Origin: Acidobacteriaceae bacterium
GTDB taxonomy: Bacteria; Acidobacteriota; Terriglobia; Bryobacterales; Bryobacteraceae
NCBI GenBank assembly: GCA_903970405.1
Contig: CAJCIT010000039.1
Location: 1 to 32,148 of the forward strand
Reading direction: 5' to 3'
DNA length: 32,148 bases
The position numbers and the translations under genes are program-made. This document shows positions 23,868 through 32,148 of this stretch, one piece after another. A model generated the notes under the pieces. That model was not told the origin of the DNA. It was given only the letters and a program-made list of their open reading frames with translations, and ran no database searches. Positions within the stretch are counted from its first letter, which is position 1, and each line of letters begins with the position of its first letter.

Positions 23868-25289
23868 TTATGACTCCAGACTGTACCCTTCCTCGCCATG
23901 CATGCTGAGGTCCAGACCCTCTCGTTCGCCGGATTCGCTGGCTCTCAGGCCGATGGCTAGATCTACAACCTTCAAAATAATGAGTGTGCCCACGATGGCC
24001 AGTACCCACGCGATGGCTACGCCGGCGCCCTGATTGATGATTTGGCCGGGATTGCCATCCACCAGGCCCAGCGGCAGTAACTTTCCGGCGGAGTCTTTGA
24101 AACTGTCATTCACGGCGTTGGTCGCGAAGACCCCGGTCAGGAGCGCACCCAATGTACCGCCCGCGCCGTGAACGCCGAAGGCGTCCAGAGTGTCATCGTA
24201 GCCAAACCTGCTCTTAACCACTGTCACCATCAGGAAGCAGACCACGCCAGCGGCGAAACCGATCAACAGCGCCGGAAACGGCTTCACAAAACCCGAGGCG
24301 GGAGTAATGGCGACCAATCCGGCTACCGCGCCCGAGATGGCGCCCAGCATACTTGGCCTGCCATGCTTGCACCATTCGGCGAGCATCCAGCCGAGCGTGG
24401 CGGCCGCGGCGCCAAAGTGTGTCGCGACGAACGCGCTGGTGGCCAGACCGGAGGCGGCAACCGCGCTGCCGGCGTTGAAGCCGAACCATCCCACCCACAG
24501 CAAACACGCGCCGACAACGCTCAAGACCAGGCTATGCGGTTTCATCGGTTCACGAGGGTAGCCGATCCGCTTCCCCAGGTAGAGGGCGCACACCAGAGCG
24601 CTGACGCCGGACGTGATGTGGACCACCGTCCCGCCCGCAAAATCGAAGGTCGGGATCTTGCCGCCCAGAGACGAATTCAGAAGGCCGCCCTTGCCCCAGA
24701 CCATGTGGGCCATCGGAAAGTAAACCAGCGTTGCCCACAGGATGGTGAACAAAGCCATCGCGCTGAACTTGATTCGCTCGGCGTAAGCGCCGGAGATGAG
24801 CGCGGGCGTTATGACAGCGAACATCAACTGGTAGATCATGTACGTCTGGTGCGGAACGGTGGCGCCATAGTCGGGATTTGGCGCGCTGCCGACGCCATTT
24901 AGGAACAGGTATTGAAGGCCGCCCAGAAACGGAGTCCCTTCCCCGAAAGCAAGGCTATATCCGTAGGTGGCCCAAATCACTGTGATCAGCGCCATCATGA
25001 TGAAGCTGTGCATCATGGTGCTGAGTACGTTCTTGCGCCGCACCAGCCCGCCGTAGAACAGAGCCAGGCCGGGTCCGGTCATCATCAGCACCAGGGCGGC
25101 GCTGGTCAGCATCCAGGCGTTGTCGCCCGCCGATTGGGCCGATTTCGCCGCCGCATCGAGGGCAGCCAGTTTCGCCTCTACAGCCGGCGTAGTCTGGGCC
25201 ACCGCGGAGCAGGAGAGCGCTAACCCTCCCAGCACGCCGAGAAGCGGACCTTTGACGCCCCGCCTCGAATTGCCGCTCATGGATGCCAA
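23868..25289 (-). CDS. amt: Ammonium transporter
   Basis: This Amt/MEP/Rh-family inner-membrane channel takes up ammonium. It has about 473 residues, with a cleavable signal peptide (about residues 12-31, AVAQ) and a short Ala-rich segment before the first of 11 helices. Conserved features include PGLALFYGGLVRRKNVLS, the pore twin histidines in YFPMAHMVWG and GVHGAGGTLG, and NAGSAVAA. The C-terminal tail (EGLDLSMHGEEGY) is the segment that binds the PII T-loop. The start shown is TTG 25289, with AGAGG six bases upstream; an ATG at 25280 removes three residues and is nearly as good. First gene of amt-glnB-glnD, which is expected to respond to nitrogen limitation; no sigma-54 promoter was found for it. 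Confidence 0.95.
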   Translation of the reverse strand: MASMSGNSRRGVKGPLLGVLGGLALSCSAVAQTTPAVEAKLAALDAAAKSAQSAGDNAWMLTSAALVLMMTGPGLALFYGGLVRRKNVLSTMMHSFIMMALITVIWATYGYSLAFGEGTPFLGGLQYLFLNGVGSAPNPDYGATVPHQTYMIYQLMFAVITPALISGAYAERIKFSAMALFTILWATLVYFPMAHMVWGKGGLLNSSLGGKIPTFDFAGGTVVHITSGVSALVCALYLGKRIGYPREPMKPHSLVLSVVGACLLWVGWFGFNAGSAVAASGLATSAFVATHFGAAAATLGWMLAEWCKHGRPSMLGAISGAVAGLVAITPASGFVKPFPALLIGFAAGVVCFLMVTVVKSRFGYDDTLDAFGVHGAGGTLGALLTGVFATNAVNDSFKDSAGKLLPLGLVDGNPGQIINQGAGVAIAWVLAIVGTLIILKVVDLAIGLRASESGEREGLDLSMHGEEGYSLES

Positions 25290-25468
25290 TATGAGCCTCT
25301 CTCTCTAAGGCGCTTCCCAGACCCCACCAAACGTGCGTAGGCGAGCGCGACTAAAGCTTACAGAGTAGCAATCCTGCCGGGTCCGGCTACGTCAGTAGTT
25401 TGTATGCTTGGCATTGATTTTGTTTATCGGCCCGGAGTTCCCCTAGCCTTCCAAGCACTCAGATACCT

Positions 25469-25511
25469 CCGAAAATAGGGGACAGACCTGTTTCGGAAGG
25501 GGTGCGTCCCC
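25469..25511. repeat. Interleaved inverted repeats of the ggggac type
   Basis: Two inverted repeats interleave: tccgaaa / tttcgga (25469-25475 with 25491-25497) and ggggac / gtcccc (25478-25483 with 25506-25511). They can form alternative, mutually exclusive hairpins. The gggaca words also occur at 2437-2468. This is a likely copy of a dispersed palindromic intergenic element. The rest of 25290-25662, between divergent amt and the next gene, shows no gene; promoters for both must lie here but I could not place them with confidence. Confidence 0.45.
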
Positions 25512-25662
25512 TTATAACGGGTGGTCGAAATGCACCACGGGTGGTGCTCTACGGCCAGTATCGATGGTGAACAACTCCAATCGAATGAAAAAGTTGGACG
25601 GAAAACGAAATTGGCGAAACACGTGCCCTTAACGGAGCATCGGAAGGGTTGAAAGGCAAGAA

Positions 25663-26880
25663 ATGAAAATCACAGCAAGAAATGTTAGCCGTATTGGGCG
25701 TCCAGGCGTGGTCATGATTGGGCTACTGGCCGGTTCGATGGCTCTGTCCGCCCAGGACCCGCTGGACGGGCCCCCACCAGCCCCCGCGAATCCGCCGCAA
25801 ACGCAAGCACAGACCCAAGCACCCACCACGACGACCGGCGGATGGCGTCGCGTCGGCGACACGGCGAGTCAGAATCCGAGCGCAAGCGACTCTCCGGCTC
25901 CGGCCGAGCAAGATGCACAGCAAGGCGCTCCACAGTATCCCCCCCAGCCTCAGGCAGGTCAGTATTCCCAACAGGGCTATCCGCAAGCAGGGCAGTACCC
26001 GCAACAGCAGTATCCTCCACAAGGCTACCCGCCGCCGAATGGTCAATATTCGCCGCAGGGTCAACAAGCCCCGCCGCAGAGTTACCCGATTCCCGCGCAA
26101 TTGACGTTGCACCCCGGCACCTATGTCACGGTTCGAGTGAATCAGCCGCTATCGTCTGATCGCAACCAGGTAGGCGATGCGTTCACCGCAACTCTGGTTC
26201 GCCCGGTGGTTGTGGATGGCGTTGTCGTAGCGGTTCCGGGCCAGACCATTGGCGGGCGCGTGGCCGAGGCCCAAAAAGCCGGGCGCGTTGCCGGCACCTC
26301 TCGACTAGGCCTGCAGTTGACGGATCTCACCTTGGTGGACGGGCAACAGCTTCCCATTCACTCTCAGTTAGTTTCGCGTCAAGGCAATACGTCTGTGGGA
26401 CGCGACGTCGGTGCGATTGCGGGTACGACGGCCGTTGGCGCCGCTATCGGCGCAGCGGCTGATTGGGGGCGCGGCGCGGCCATTGGCGCCGGCGCTGGAG
26501 CGGCGGTGGGTATCGTCGGCGTCCTGCTGACCCGGGGCCAGCCGACAATTGTTGTTCCCGAGCAGATCCTGACCTTCCGTTTGGAAGGTCCAGTCACGAT
26601 CTCCACGGAGCACTCGTCGCAGGCGTTTCACTATATAGAGCCGGGCGAGTATGACCAACGCTACGCCAGCGCCCCGCCGCCCGCTTATGGGTACGCGCCA
26701 GCACCTGGATACGCGGCCTATCCCGCACCTTATTATTACGGCTATGCTTACCCGTACGGATATCCGAACTACTGGGGCTGGGGACCTGGTGTCTCCCTGT
26801 TCTACGGCGGTGGCTTCTACCGGGGAGGCTTTTACGGCGGTGGCTTTCATGGTGGCGGCTTCCACGGCGGTCACAGATAA
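25663..26880 (+). CDS. Exported Pro/Gln/Tyr-rich glycine-zipper protein
   Basis: This 405-residue envelope protein has no named function. An AAAGG site precedes ATG 25663. A signal peptide (about residues 14-30, SMALSAQ) is followed by a low-complexity Pro/Gln/Tyr region (about 36-143) with imperfect repeats of the 'GQYPQQ-GYP' type. A folded beta-rich domain (about 144-250) starts QLTLHPGTYVTVRVNQPLSSDRNQVGD. A glycine zipper comes next (about 252-295: GAIAGTTAVGAAIGAAADWGRGAAIGAGAGAAVG), which may insert in a membrane. A short beta segment follows, then a Tyr/Pro/Gly-rich tail with GGGF(Y/H) repeats ending GGHR. Similar proteins are common in acidobacteria. A strong terminator follows at 26980. 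Confidence 0.75.
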   Translation: MKITARNVSRIGRPGVVMIGLLAGSMALSAQDPLDGPPPAPANPPQTQAQTQAPTTTTGGWRRVGDTASQNPSASDSPAPAEQDAQQGAPQYPPQPQAGQYSQQGYPQAGQYPQQQYPPQGYPPPNGQYSPQGQQAPPQSYPIPAQLTLHPGTYVTVRVNQPLSSDRNQVGDAFTATLVRPVVVDGVVVAVPGQTIGGRVAEAQKAGRVAGTSRLGLQLTDLTLVDGQQLPIHSQLVSRQGNTSVGRDVGAIAGTTAVGAAIGAAADWGRGAAIGAGAGAAVGIVGVLLTRGQPTIVVPEQILTFRLEGPVTISTEHSSQAFHYIEPGEYDQRYASAPPPAYGYAPAPGYAAYPAPYYYGYAYPYGYPNYWGWGPGVSLFYGGGFYRGGFYGGGFHGGGFHGGHR

Positions 26881-26979
26881 GTCAGGTAAGTTCGCCGCAA
26901 GGCTGACCGAAATCTGAGGCGGAGGCGGGCTTATTACCGATTAGACGCCGGCCCAATACAAGCAATCGGAACTTCCTCA

Positions 26980-27020
26980 AACCGTCGCTCGTAGTACGCT
27001 ACTGAGCGACGGTTCTTTTT
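26980..27020 (+). terminator. Strong intrinsic terminator
   Basis: A perfect 11-bp stem aaccgtcgctc / gagcgacggtt (26980-26990 with 27004-27014) is extended inward by gtag / ctac with a single bulged T and a tacg loop, and is followed by cttttt (27015-27020). It closes the transcript of the glycine-zipper gene, 100 bases after its stop. The T-run touches the ATG of the next gene at 27021, leaving that gene no room for its own ribosome binding site outside the hairpin. Confidence 0.85.
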
Positions 27021-27731
27021 ATGCGGACACTTTTGTTGGGCGTTGTTGTGGCATTTCTCCTGCCAGTTGTGGCGTGCCAATTCCAGTCGCAGCCCACCGG
27101 CGATCTCAAGACGGATTCCATTCATCTGGACGATGCAGGCATCGAAGCGGCAACCATCGAGCTGAAGATGGGTGCCGGTGAGCTCGAAATCAACGGCGGC
27201 GCCGCCAAACTGGTGAACGCCGACCTTGAGTACAACGTCCCCGCCTGGCAACCCATTGTCCACCAGTCCAAGGCCGGGCATTTTGCTCGCCTTCGCATTG
27301 AGCAACCGGGAAAAGGAATCGCCAGCGGCAACCACATCACGAACCGATGGAACTTGCAGGTGACGGACCGGATTCCGGTCACTTTCAATATTGAGTGTGG
27401 CGCGGGTCAGGCCAAGTTGAACCTGGGCGACATGAAACTGAGGGAGGTCGACGTCAGTATCGGCGCCGGTCAGATCGATATGGATCTGCGCGGGCATCCG
27501 CAGAGCGACTATGACGTCCATATCGCCGGTGGCGTCGGCCAGGCGACTGTCTACTTGCCAGCCGACGCAGCCGTTCGCGCCGAAGCGCACGGCGGACTCG
27601 GATCCATCAAGGTGGAGGGGCTCGAAAAGCACGGCGATTTCTGGGAGAGCGCGAACTACGGCAAGGCGAAGGCCACAATTCACCTGAAAGTTGAAGGCGG
27701 CATCGGCGAGATCCGGATCGTCGGATCGTGA
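27021..27731 (+). CDS. Putative lipoprotein with toastrack-type (LiaF-like/DUF2154) repeats
   Basis: This 236-residue protein begins with a lipoprotein signal peptide (MRTLLLGVVVAFLLPVVAC; lipobox ending at Cys19), so it is probably membrane-anchored outside the cytoplasm. The body is a beta-solenoid-like domain in which the pattern 'xxIxxGAGELEINGGA', 'FNIECGAGQAKLNLGD', 'VSIGAGQIDMDLRG', 'HIAGGVGQATVYLP', 'GIGEIRIVGS' recurs. This is the toastrack type of repeat seen in LiaF and DUF2154/DUF4097 proteins that act in envelope-stress sensing. Its partner is unknown, and no sensor kinase or LiaF-like membrane gene is nearby. The start codon directly abuts the T-run of the terminator at 26980, so translation or expression may be controlled. 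It converges with tadA, 18 bases apart. Confidence 0.8.
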   Translation: MRTLLLGVVVAFLLPVVACQFQSQPTGDLKTDSIHLDDAGIEAATIELKMGAGELEINGGAAKLVNADLEYNVPAWQPIVHQSKAGHFARLRIEQPGKGIASGNHITNRWNLQVTDRIPVTFNIECGAGQAKLNLGDMKLREVDVSIGAGQIDMDLRGHPQSDYDVHIAGGVGQATVYLPADAAVRAEAHGGLGSIKVEGLEKHGDFWESANYGKAKATIHLKVEGGIGEIRIVGS

Positions 27732-27749
27732 GGTGTATTGGCTACAGAG

Positions 27750-28259
27750 CTAATCGCGGCGGGCCTCGAAGAAGGCGCTCAATAGGGCCGCCGCGTCAGC
27801 CGCCAGCAACCCCTCTTGTACAACAACGCGATGATTCAAGAGTTCAGAGTCGGCCAACGTGAACTTGCTGCGGACCGCTCCAAAGCGAATGTCGCGCGCC
27901 GCAAACACCAAGCGCTCCATGCGGGCAAGTACGATCAGTCCCGCGCACATCACGCACGGTTCAAGGGTCACGTAAAGCGTGCAGCCGGTCAGGCGGTAGT
28001 TGCGCGCGGTCTCCGCGGCTCGACGGATGGCAAGCGTCTCGGCATGGGCGGATGGGTCATTCAGTGCGATGGGTGCATTGTGACCGATCCCGAGCAACTC
28101 ATCGCCGCGTTCGGCATTGCTTTTCACAACCACCGCGCCCACCGGCACCTCGCCGGCATCGCCAGCCACGCGCGCTTCGGCCAAAGCAAGGCGCATGAAA
28201 TGTACATCGGCCTCCGAGAACGCATTGACGCTCGGCAATCTGAGATCGGGCTCCGCCAT
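27750..28259 (-). CDS. tadA: tRNA-specific adenosine deaminase
   Basis: TadA deaminates A34 to inosine in the wobble position of tRNA-Arg (ACG), letting it read several codons; it is generally essential. The zinc and proton-shuttle motifs are intact: His72-Ala-Glu74 in DPSAHAETLA and Pro101-Cys102-x2-Cys105 in TLEPCVMCAG. The family-specific NYRLTGCTLYVTLEPC and NHRVVVQEGLLA parts are present too. The length of 169 residues is normal. The ATG at 28259 (MAEPDLRLPS) is preferred; the same frame runs open to 28373 but that extension is low-complexity and Arg-rich. Guanine deaminase is an alternative, but the LEPCVMCAG and C-terminal text favour TadA. It is divergent from the export operon at 28452. 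Confidence 0.93.
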   Translation of the reverse strand: MAEPDLRLPSVNAFSEADVHFMRLALAEARVAGDAGEVPVGAVVVKSNAERGDELLGIGHNAPIALNDPSAHAETLAIRRAAETARNYRLTGCTLYVTLEPCVMCAGLIVLARMERLVFAARDIRFGAVRSKFTLADSELLNHRVVVQEGLLAADAAALLSAFFEARRD

Positions 28260-28451
28260 CGAATGTCCGATTGTAGCGGCGTGACCGCCGGAGTAGGAGC
28301 CGCGTGGCCGCCGTTGATCTGAAAATTCGGGCCGTTCGTCCTGAAACCGCCGCCGGGGGCGCCCGGAAAACATAGTCTAAGGATGGATGAAGGCTGCCGG
28401 ACACATCGCGCCGGGGCTCTTCGACTACTCTTACAGAAAGGGGATTGTGGC

Positions 28452-29615
28452 ATGTTTCGTTATTTTCCATTAGCCGTGAAGAACAGCGTCAGGAACCGAA
28501 GGCGCAGCGCATTGACGATTGCGAGCATTGCGGTTTCCCTCTGCCTGCTGGGCATCCTGTTCGCCATCTACAATGCCCTCTTCTACAAGGCGCCCTCTCC
28601 CGGGGGAGCATTGCGCCTGGTTACGCGTCACCGAGTCTCACTCGCGCAAGTCTTGCCTTATTCGTATGAAGCGCGGATACGGCAAGTTCCGGGCGTGAAG
28701 GAAGTATCGCCATGGGACTGGTTTGGCGGCACCTACAAGGATCGCCGCAACCCCGACAACTTCTTCGCCCAGTTCGCGGTTGAGCCTTCTCATTTCCTTA
28801 CCATTCGAACCCAAATGGATTTGCCGGAGGACCAGCGGAAGGCGTTTATCAATGAGCGAACCGGCTGCCTCATTTCGAAGGATCTGGCCGATCGGCTCCA
28901 TCTGAAGATCGGTGACCGGGTGACGTTGCTGGGCGATATTTATCCCTTCGATCCCGAACTGAAAGTGGCTGGCATTTTTGACGATCCGGACGCCGTCAAT
29001 TCACTCTTTTTTCATCGCGACTATATGCAGGAGGCCCTGCCGGCTTCCCGGAAGGATCAGGCAGGCACGTTCGCCATCCTTGCCGACAGCCCCGGCGACG
29101 TTCCCCGCATCGCAAAGGCGATTGACGACATGTTCGACAACTCGCCCCAGCCCACCAAGACGGAGTCGGAACAGCAGTTTGCACTGTCGTTTGTTTCATT
29201 CCTAGGCAACATTAAGCTGTTTCTCATCATCATCTGCGGCGCGGTTACGTTCACGATTCTGCTGGTAGCTGGGAACACCATGGCGATGTCCGTTCGCGAG
29301 CGAATTAAAGAGGTCGGCGTTTTGAAGACGTTAGGCTATTCAAACGGGGGCGTCCTGACGATTATCCTCAGTGAGGCTGCTGTTATTTCGTTGATCGGCG
29401 GATTCATTGGACTCCTCCTGGCAATGTTCATGACGGTGGGCGTCGGTGGCTTTGCCGCGCGATTCAATCAAAATTTGAAAGGCCTTTCTATTACTGCGCC
29501 GGTTGCTTTATTGTGCCTCGGTCTTGCGCTGTTCATCGGACTGGTCAGTTCGTTCATTCCCGCGTGGAACGCCGCCAGAACGAATATTCTCGATTCACTC
29601 AGGTACAGCGGATAG
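28452..29615 (+). CDS. ABC transporter permease, MacB/FtsX type (first)
   Basis: This 387-residue inner-membrane permease has the MacB/FtsX layout. One N-terminal helix (about 18-38, after the basic [20 protein letters not shown]) is followed by a large periplasmic domain (about 40-255) and three C-terminal helices (about 258-285, 310-340 and 350-378). '[25 protein letters not shown]' is the coupling-helix region that meets the ATPase. The final helix ends [20 protein letters not shown], a family signature. The ATG at 28452 has AAAGGGG about ten bases before it; an in-frame ATG at 28383 adds poor-quality residues. The second permease follows after 21 bases, so both probably form a heterodimer. 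Such transporters use a mechanotransmission cycle to drive substrates, such as lipoproteins or small molecules, across the envelope. Confidence 0.9.
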   Translation: MFRYFPLAVKNSVRNRRRSALTIASIAVSLCLLGILFAIYNALFYKAPSPGGALRLVTRHRVSLAQVLPYSYEARIRQVPGVKEVSPWDWFGGTYKDRRNPDNFFAQFAVEPSHFLTIRTQMDLPEDQRKAFINERTGCLISKDLADRLHLKIGDRVTLLGDIYPFDPELKVAGIFDDPDAVNSLFFHRDYMQEALPASRKDQAGTFAILADSPGDVPRIAKAIDDMFDNSPQPTKTESEQQFALSFVSFLGNIKLFLIIICGAVTFTILLVAGNTMAMSVRERIKEVGVLKTLGYSNGGVLTIILSEAAVISLIGGFIGLLLAMFMTVGVGGFAARFNQNLKGLSITAPVALLCLGLALFIGLVSSFIPAWNAARTNILDSLRYSG

Positions 29616-29636
29616 GACGGATAACAGGACAGAGAC

Positions 29637-30800
29637 ATGGCAATACCCGTTTCATACAATCTCCGCAATCTGGTTGTCCGCAAAACCACCACCATCATGA
29701 CTGCTGTCGGAATCGCCATGACGGTGGCGGTTCTGCTTGCCGTGCTTGCGCTGGGCGAAGGACTTAGAACGGCGTTCGATGCGGCCGGCAATCCGCTCAA
29801 TGTCCTGGTCCTGCGGAAGGGCGGCACATCGGAGTTGACCAGCGTCATGACGCAAGAGAGCTTCCAGGTGATCAAGGCTTATCCCGGGATCGCCAAAGGC
29901 GCCGATGGACAGCCAATGGCTTCGCTTGAGCTCGTGACAGTCATCAACCTGCCTAGCGCGGAGAGTCCCAACGGCGACAACTTGACGTTGCGAGGCACAA
30001 GCCTGCGCGGCGCCGAAATCCGTAGGCTCAAGCTGGCGTCAGGCCGCTGGTTTGAACCGGGACAACGCGAGGTGGTTGTCGGCAAGAGTGTGGCGAAGCG
30101 GTACCCCACCGCGGGAGTGGGAAAGCAGTTGAAGTTTGGCAAGGGGTACTGGACAGTGGTTGGTGTCATGGATGGCGGCGCGAGCGCGGTGAACAGTGAA
30201 ATCTTTGGCGACATCGGACAGGTGTCCTCGGATTTCAACCGCCAAGACGCGCTCAGTTCCGCGCTGGTGCAGGCGACAGATGAGGCCACTGCCCTTGCAT
30301 TGATCAATTCGCTGAAGGCCGACCGGCGATTGACCGTTGACCCGTTGACTGAGAAGGCGTATTACGATCAACTGACTTCCACGTCGGCGCCGATCCAAAT
30401 TCTGGGTTTGTTCGTCTGTGTGATCATGGCCGTCGGGAGCGCTTTTGCCGCGATGAATACGATGTACGCGATGGTGGCGCGGCGTTCGAAGGAGATTGGC
30501 ACCCTGCGCGTCCTCGGTTTCACCAAGGGCAGTATTCTGCTGAGTTTCTTTATCGAATCGGTCCTGCTGTGTCTGCTCGGAGGTTTGATCGGGTGCCTGG
30601 TGACATTGCCTCTCAACAACATCACCACCGGCATCGGCAGTTTCGTTACCTTCAGCGAAGTCTCGTTTAATTTTAGGGTGACGCCCGCCATCATGGCGAT
30701 CGGCTTGGCGTTTTCGGCTCTTCTCGGCGCAATTGGTGGATTCCTGCCGGCAAGGCAGGCAGCAAACAAGGAAATCTTGACGGCGCTCCGCGAAGTGTAG
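29637..30800 (+). CDS. ABC transporter permease, MacB/FtsX type (second)
   Basis: This is a second permease of 387 residues and the same layout. It has a first helix at about 15-40 ([25 protein letters not shown]), a periplasmic domain to about 250, and three C-terminal helices. The [24 protein letters not shown] coupling region is clear, as is the closing [19 protein letters not shown]. The two proteins share the fold but are clearly different sequences, so this is an old duplication, not a recent one. AGGACAGAGAC precedes the ATG. It is followed by 57 bases and the adaptor gene. The ATPase that powers the pair is not in the window and may lie beyond the adaptor. Confidence 0.9.
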   Translation: MAIPVSYNLRNLVVRKTTTIMTAVGIAMTVAVLLAVLALGEGLRTAFDAAGNPLNVLVLRKGGTSELTSVMTQESFQVIKAYPGIAKGADGQPMASLELVTVINLPSAESPNGDNLTLRGTSLRGAEIRRLKLASGRWFEPGQREVVVGKSVAKRYPTAGVGKQLKFGKGYWTVVGVMDGGASAVNSEIFGDIGQVSSDFNRQDALSSALVQATDEATALALINSLKADRRLTVDPLTEKAYYDQLTSTSAPIQILGLFVCVIMAVGSAFAAMNTMYAMVARRSKEIGTLRVLGFTKGSILLSFFIESVLLCLLGGLIGCLVTLPLNNITTGIGSFVTFSEVSFNFRVTPAIMAIGLAFSALLGAIGGFLPARQAANKEILTALREV

Positions 30801-30820
30801 CGCCCGCTGTGAAAGGCACG

Positions 30821-30843
30821 GATCGATAGGTATAGATCGATAG
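30821..30843. repeat. Short direct repeat before the adaptor gene
   Basis: The 9-base word gatcgatag occurs twice (30821-30829 and 30835-30843), separated by gtata. Each copy holds the palindrome atcgat. It lies in the 57-base gap between the second permease and the adaptor gene. A protein-binding role is possible, but nothing else supports it. Confidence 0.3.
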
Positions 30844-30857
30844 CACCCGTTCAATTT

Positions 30858-32148
30858 ATGGAGACAACAGACTTACATGGCCTCAAGATCGATCGAGGCG
30901 CCCGCCGGCCGCGTAGTACGAATCCGGCGTTGGGGAGGATTTTGTCGGCGGCGCTCATTGTAGTCCTCGCGGCAGGCGCCTGGTTCGCTTACGGTAAATT
31001 GACTGCTCCGACGATCGTGGAGTCTGTCCGCGTGGCGCCGCCGATGTCGGCCGCGGCTTCCGGAGAACAGAGTGTCTTGAGCGCCACCGGATACATCGTG
31101 GCTGCCCATAAGATTGAAGTGGCGTCGAAAGTCAATGGCCGCGTATCTTGGATTGGCGTCGAAAAGGGCGACAAGGTAAGGGCGGACCAGCTTCTGGTTC
31201 GGCTCGAAGACGACGAGTATCGTGCTCAGTTGCAACAAGCCACCGGGCAGTTGCAGAACCTCGAAGCGCGTCTTGCTGAACTCGTACACGGCTCGCGGCC
31301 GGAGGAAATCGCCAAGGCCAAGGCCGATGTCGAACAGGCGAAGGCGGACCTGGAGAACTCGAAAGTTACGCTTGATCGAACGAAGGCTCTGGTGAAGGAG
31401 GGCGTGCTTTCTAACCAGTCGCTGGACGATGCGCAAGCAAAATACGACGGCAACGTCGCGCGCGTGAACAGTTTGCAGCGGGTTCTGGACTTGGCGGTAA
31501 TCGGTACCCGCAAAGAGCAGATCGATCAGATCAAGGGACAAATCGAGCAGGCGCGCGGCTTGGCCGCCTTCTATCAAACTCAGCTCGACAATACGCTCAT
31601 CAAGGCTCCGGTCACCGGCACCATTCTTGAACGAAACGTCGAGAAGGGCGAGTTCGTCACCACGGGCTTTGTCGGCGACAAGGGCGCGAAGGGTTACGTG
31701 GTATCGGAGGCCGATCTTCGAGATTTGAAAGTGGAACTGGACATCAATCAGAACGACTTTTCCAAGCTGAAGTCCGATCAGAAGGGAATTATCACAACGG
31801 ACGCGTATCCCGACTTGAAGTTTAAGGGGATAATCGACGAGATTTCTCCGGAAGCGAACCGTTCCAAGGCAACGGTGCAAGTCAAGGTGAGAGTGCTGGA
31901 CCCGGACGACCATCTCCGTCCGGAAATGAACGCGACGGTGGCGTTTTACAACGAGGCAGCCGGGCAAAAGGCGGACTCCACCAAGCTGACTGTGGTGGTT
32001 CCCGCGGCTGCCATTCAAAACGGAAACGTCTTCCAGATTGTCAATGGGAGGGTCAAGAAGCGGGCAGTCACAACAGCCGCGTCGACAGCGCAAGGTGTGG
32101 TGGTTGAGGGTGGTCTGATCGGCGGGGAGGACTTGGTGTTGAACCCGC
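30858..32148 (+). CDS. Efflux periplasmic adaptor (HlyD/MacA family), 3' end outside the window
   Basis: The plus-strand frame is open from ATG 30858 to the right edge, 430 codons without a stop, so the gene is partial. The protein has a short basic start, one membrane helix (about 27-46), a split lipoyl/barrel-sandwich domain (SATGYIVAAHKIEVASKVNGRVSWIGVEKGD, and after the coil LDNTLIKAPVTGTILERNVEKGEF) and a long coiled-coil hairpin in between (about 115-235). A beta-barrel domain follows (PDLKFKGIIDEISPEANRSKATVQVKVRV) with HLRPEMNATVAF. These are the features of a membrane-fusion protein that joins an inner-membrane ABC exporter to an outer-membrane channel. There is no good ribosome binding site. 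It is the third gene of the operon with the two permeases; direct repeats (gatcgatag) precede it at 30821 and 30835. Confidence 0.92.
   Translation, partial: METTDLHGLKIDRGARRPRSTNPALGRILSAALIVVLAAGAWFAYGKLTAPTIVESVRVAPPMSAAASGEQSVLSATGYIVAAHKIEVASKVNGRVSWIGVEKGDKVRADQLLVRLEDDEYRAQLQQATGQLQNLEARLAELVHGSRPEEIAKAKADVEQAKADLENSKVTLDRTKALVKEGVLSNQSLDDAQAKYDGNVARVNSLQRVLDLAVIGTRKEQIDQIKGQIEQARGLAAFYQTQLDNTLIKAPVTGTILERNVEKGEFVTTGFVGDKGAKGYVVSEADLRDLKVELDINQNDFSKLKSDQKGIITTDAYPDLKFKGIIDEISPEANRSKATVQVKVRVLDPDDHLRPEMNATVAFYNEAAGQKADSTKLTVVVPAAAIQNGNVFQIVNGRVKKRAVTTAASTAQGVVVEGGLIGGEDLVLNP

Noticed and set aside
25408-25424. TGGCAT-n5-TTGT, like a sigma-54 -24/-12 promoter
   Set aside because: The -12 GC is replaced by GT, and it points away from amt, towards the exported protein 240 bases downstream. 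Too weak to call.
30873-32093. 406-codon open frame on the minus strand over the adaptor gene
   Set aside because: The plus-strand frame encodes a full HlyD/MacA-type protein. The minus frame has no recognisable motif and is an antisense shadow of GC-rich coding DNA.

Overview
The window is GC-rich chromosomal DNA from a bacterium that is probably an acidobacterium (Solibacter/Bryobacter-like). This is inferred from the mix of gene types: PEP-CTERM sorting, a 'KARS-N--KHG' hypothetical protein, proline/tyrosine-rich exported proteins, an amt-glnB-glnD operon, and complex I genes with nuoH at the end. No rRNA or tRNA gene, CRISPR array or complete insertion sequence was seen, so the taxonomic call is tentative.

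Layout. (1) 1-2515 is an accessory-looking stretch. It holds the 5' part of an uncharacterised gene leaving the left edge, a four-helix-bundle (S23-type) gene, a small membrane protein with a zinc-ribbon-like tail, and hairpin and repeat DNA. (2) 2516-6300, minus strand: an aldehyde dehydrogenase preceded by a compact TPM-domain / nucleotidyltransferase / LemA set. (3) 6452-9255: a small exported protein, a frameshifted ice-binding-like (DUF3494) PEP-CTERM gene and an outer-membrane-type protein. (4) 9452-16873: seven tightly coupled complex I genes in the order nuoI-J-K-L-M-N-H, then murB. (5) 18183-20584, minus strand: an exported alpha/beta hydrolase and a hypothetical protein with a terminator-like hairpin in its leader. 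(6) 20869-25289, minus strand: an ammonium transporter, PII protein and PII uridylyltransferase, forming one nitrogen-sensing operon. (7) 25663-27731: a glycine-zipper, proline/tyrosine-rich exported protein, a strong intrinsic terminator, and a toastrack-type lipoprotein whose ATG directly follows the terminator T-run. (8) tadA on the minus strand, then an export operon of two FtsX/MacB-type permeases and a HlyD/MacA-type adaptor that runs off the right edge.

Functionally, the nuo block makes the membrane arm of the respiratory NADH:quinone oxidoreductase plus the NuoI iron-sulfur subunit; NuoA-G must be encoded elsewhere. The amt-glnB-glnD operon couples ammonium uptake to nitrogen sensing: GlnD would modify Tyr51 of PII, and PII would gate Amt. 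The last operon looks like a tripartite ABC exporter whose ATPase is not in the window.

The items most worth a second look are the nuo order and the Glu-to-Asp change in NuoM, the nucleotidyltransferase embedded in the lemA/TPM set with an altered catalytic motif, the two terminator/leader arrangements, the frameshift in the DUF3494 gene, and the short intergenic repeats.
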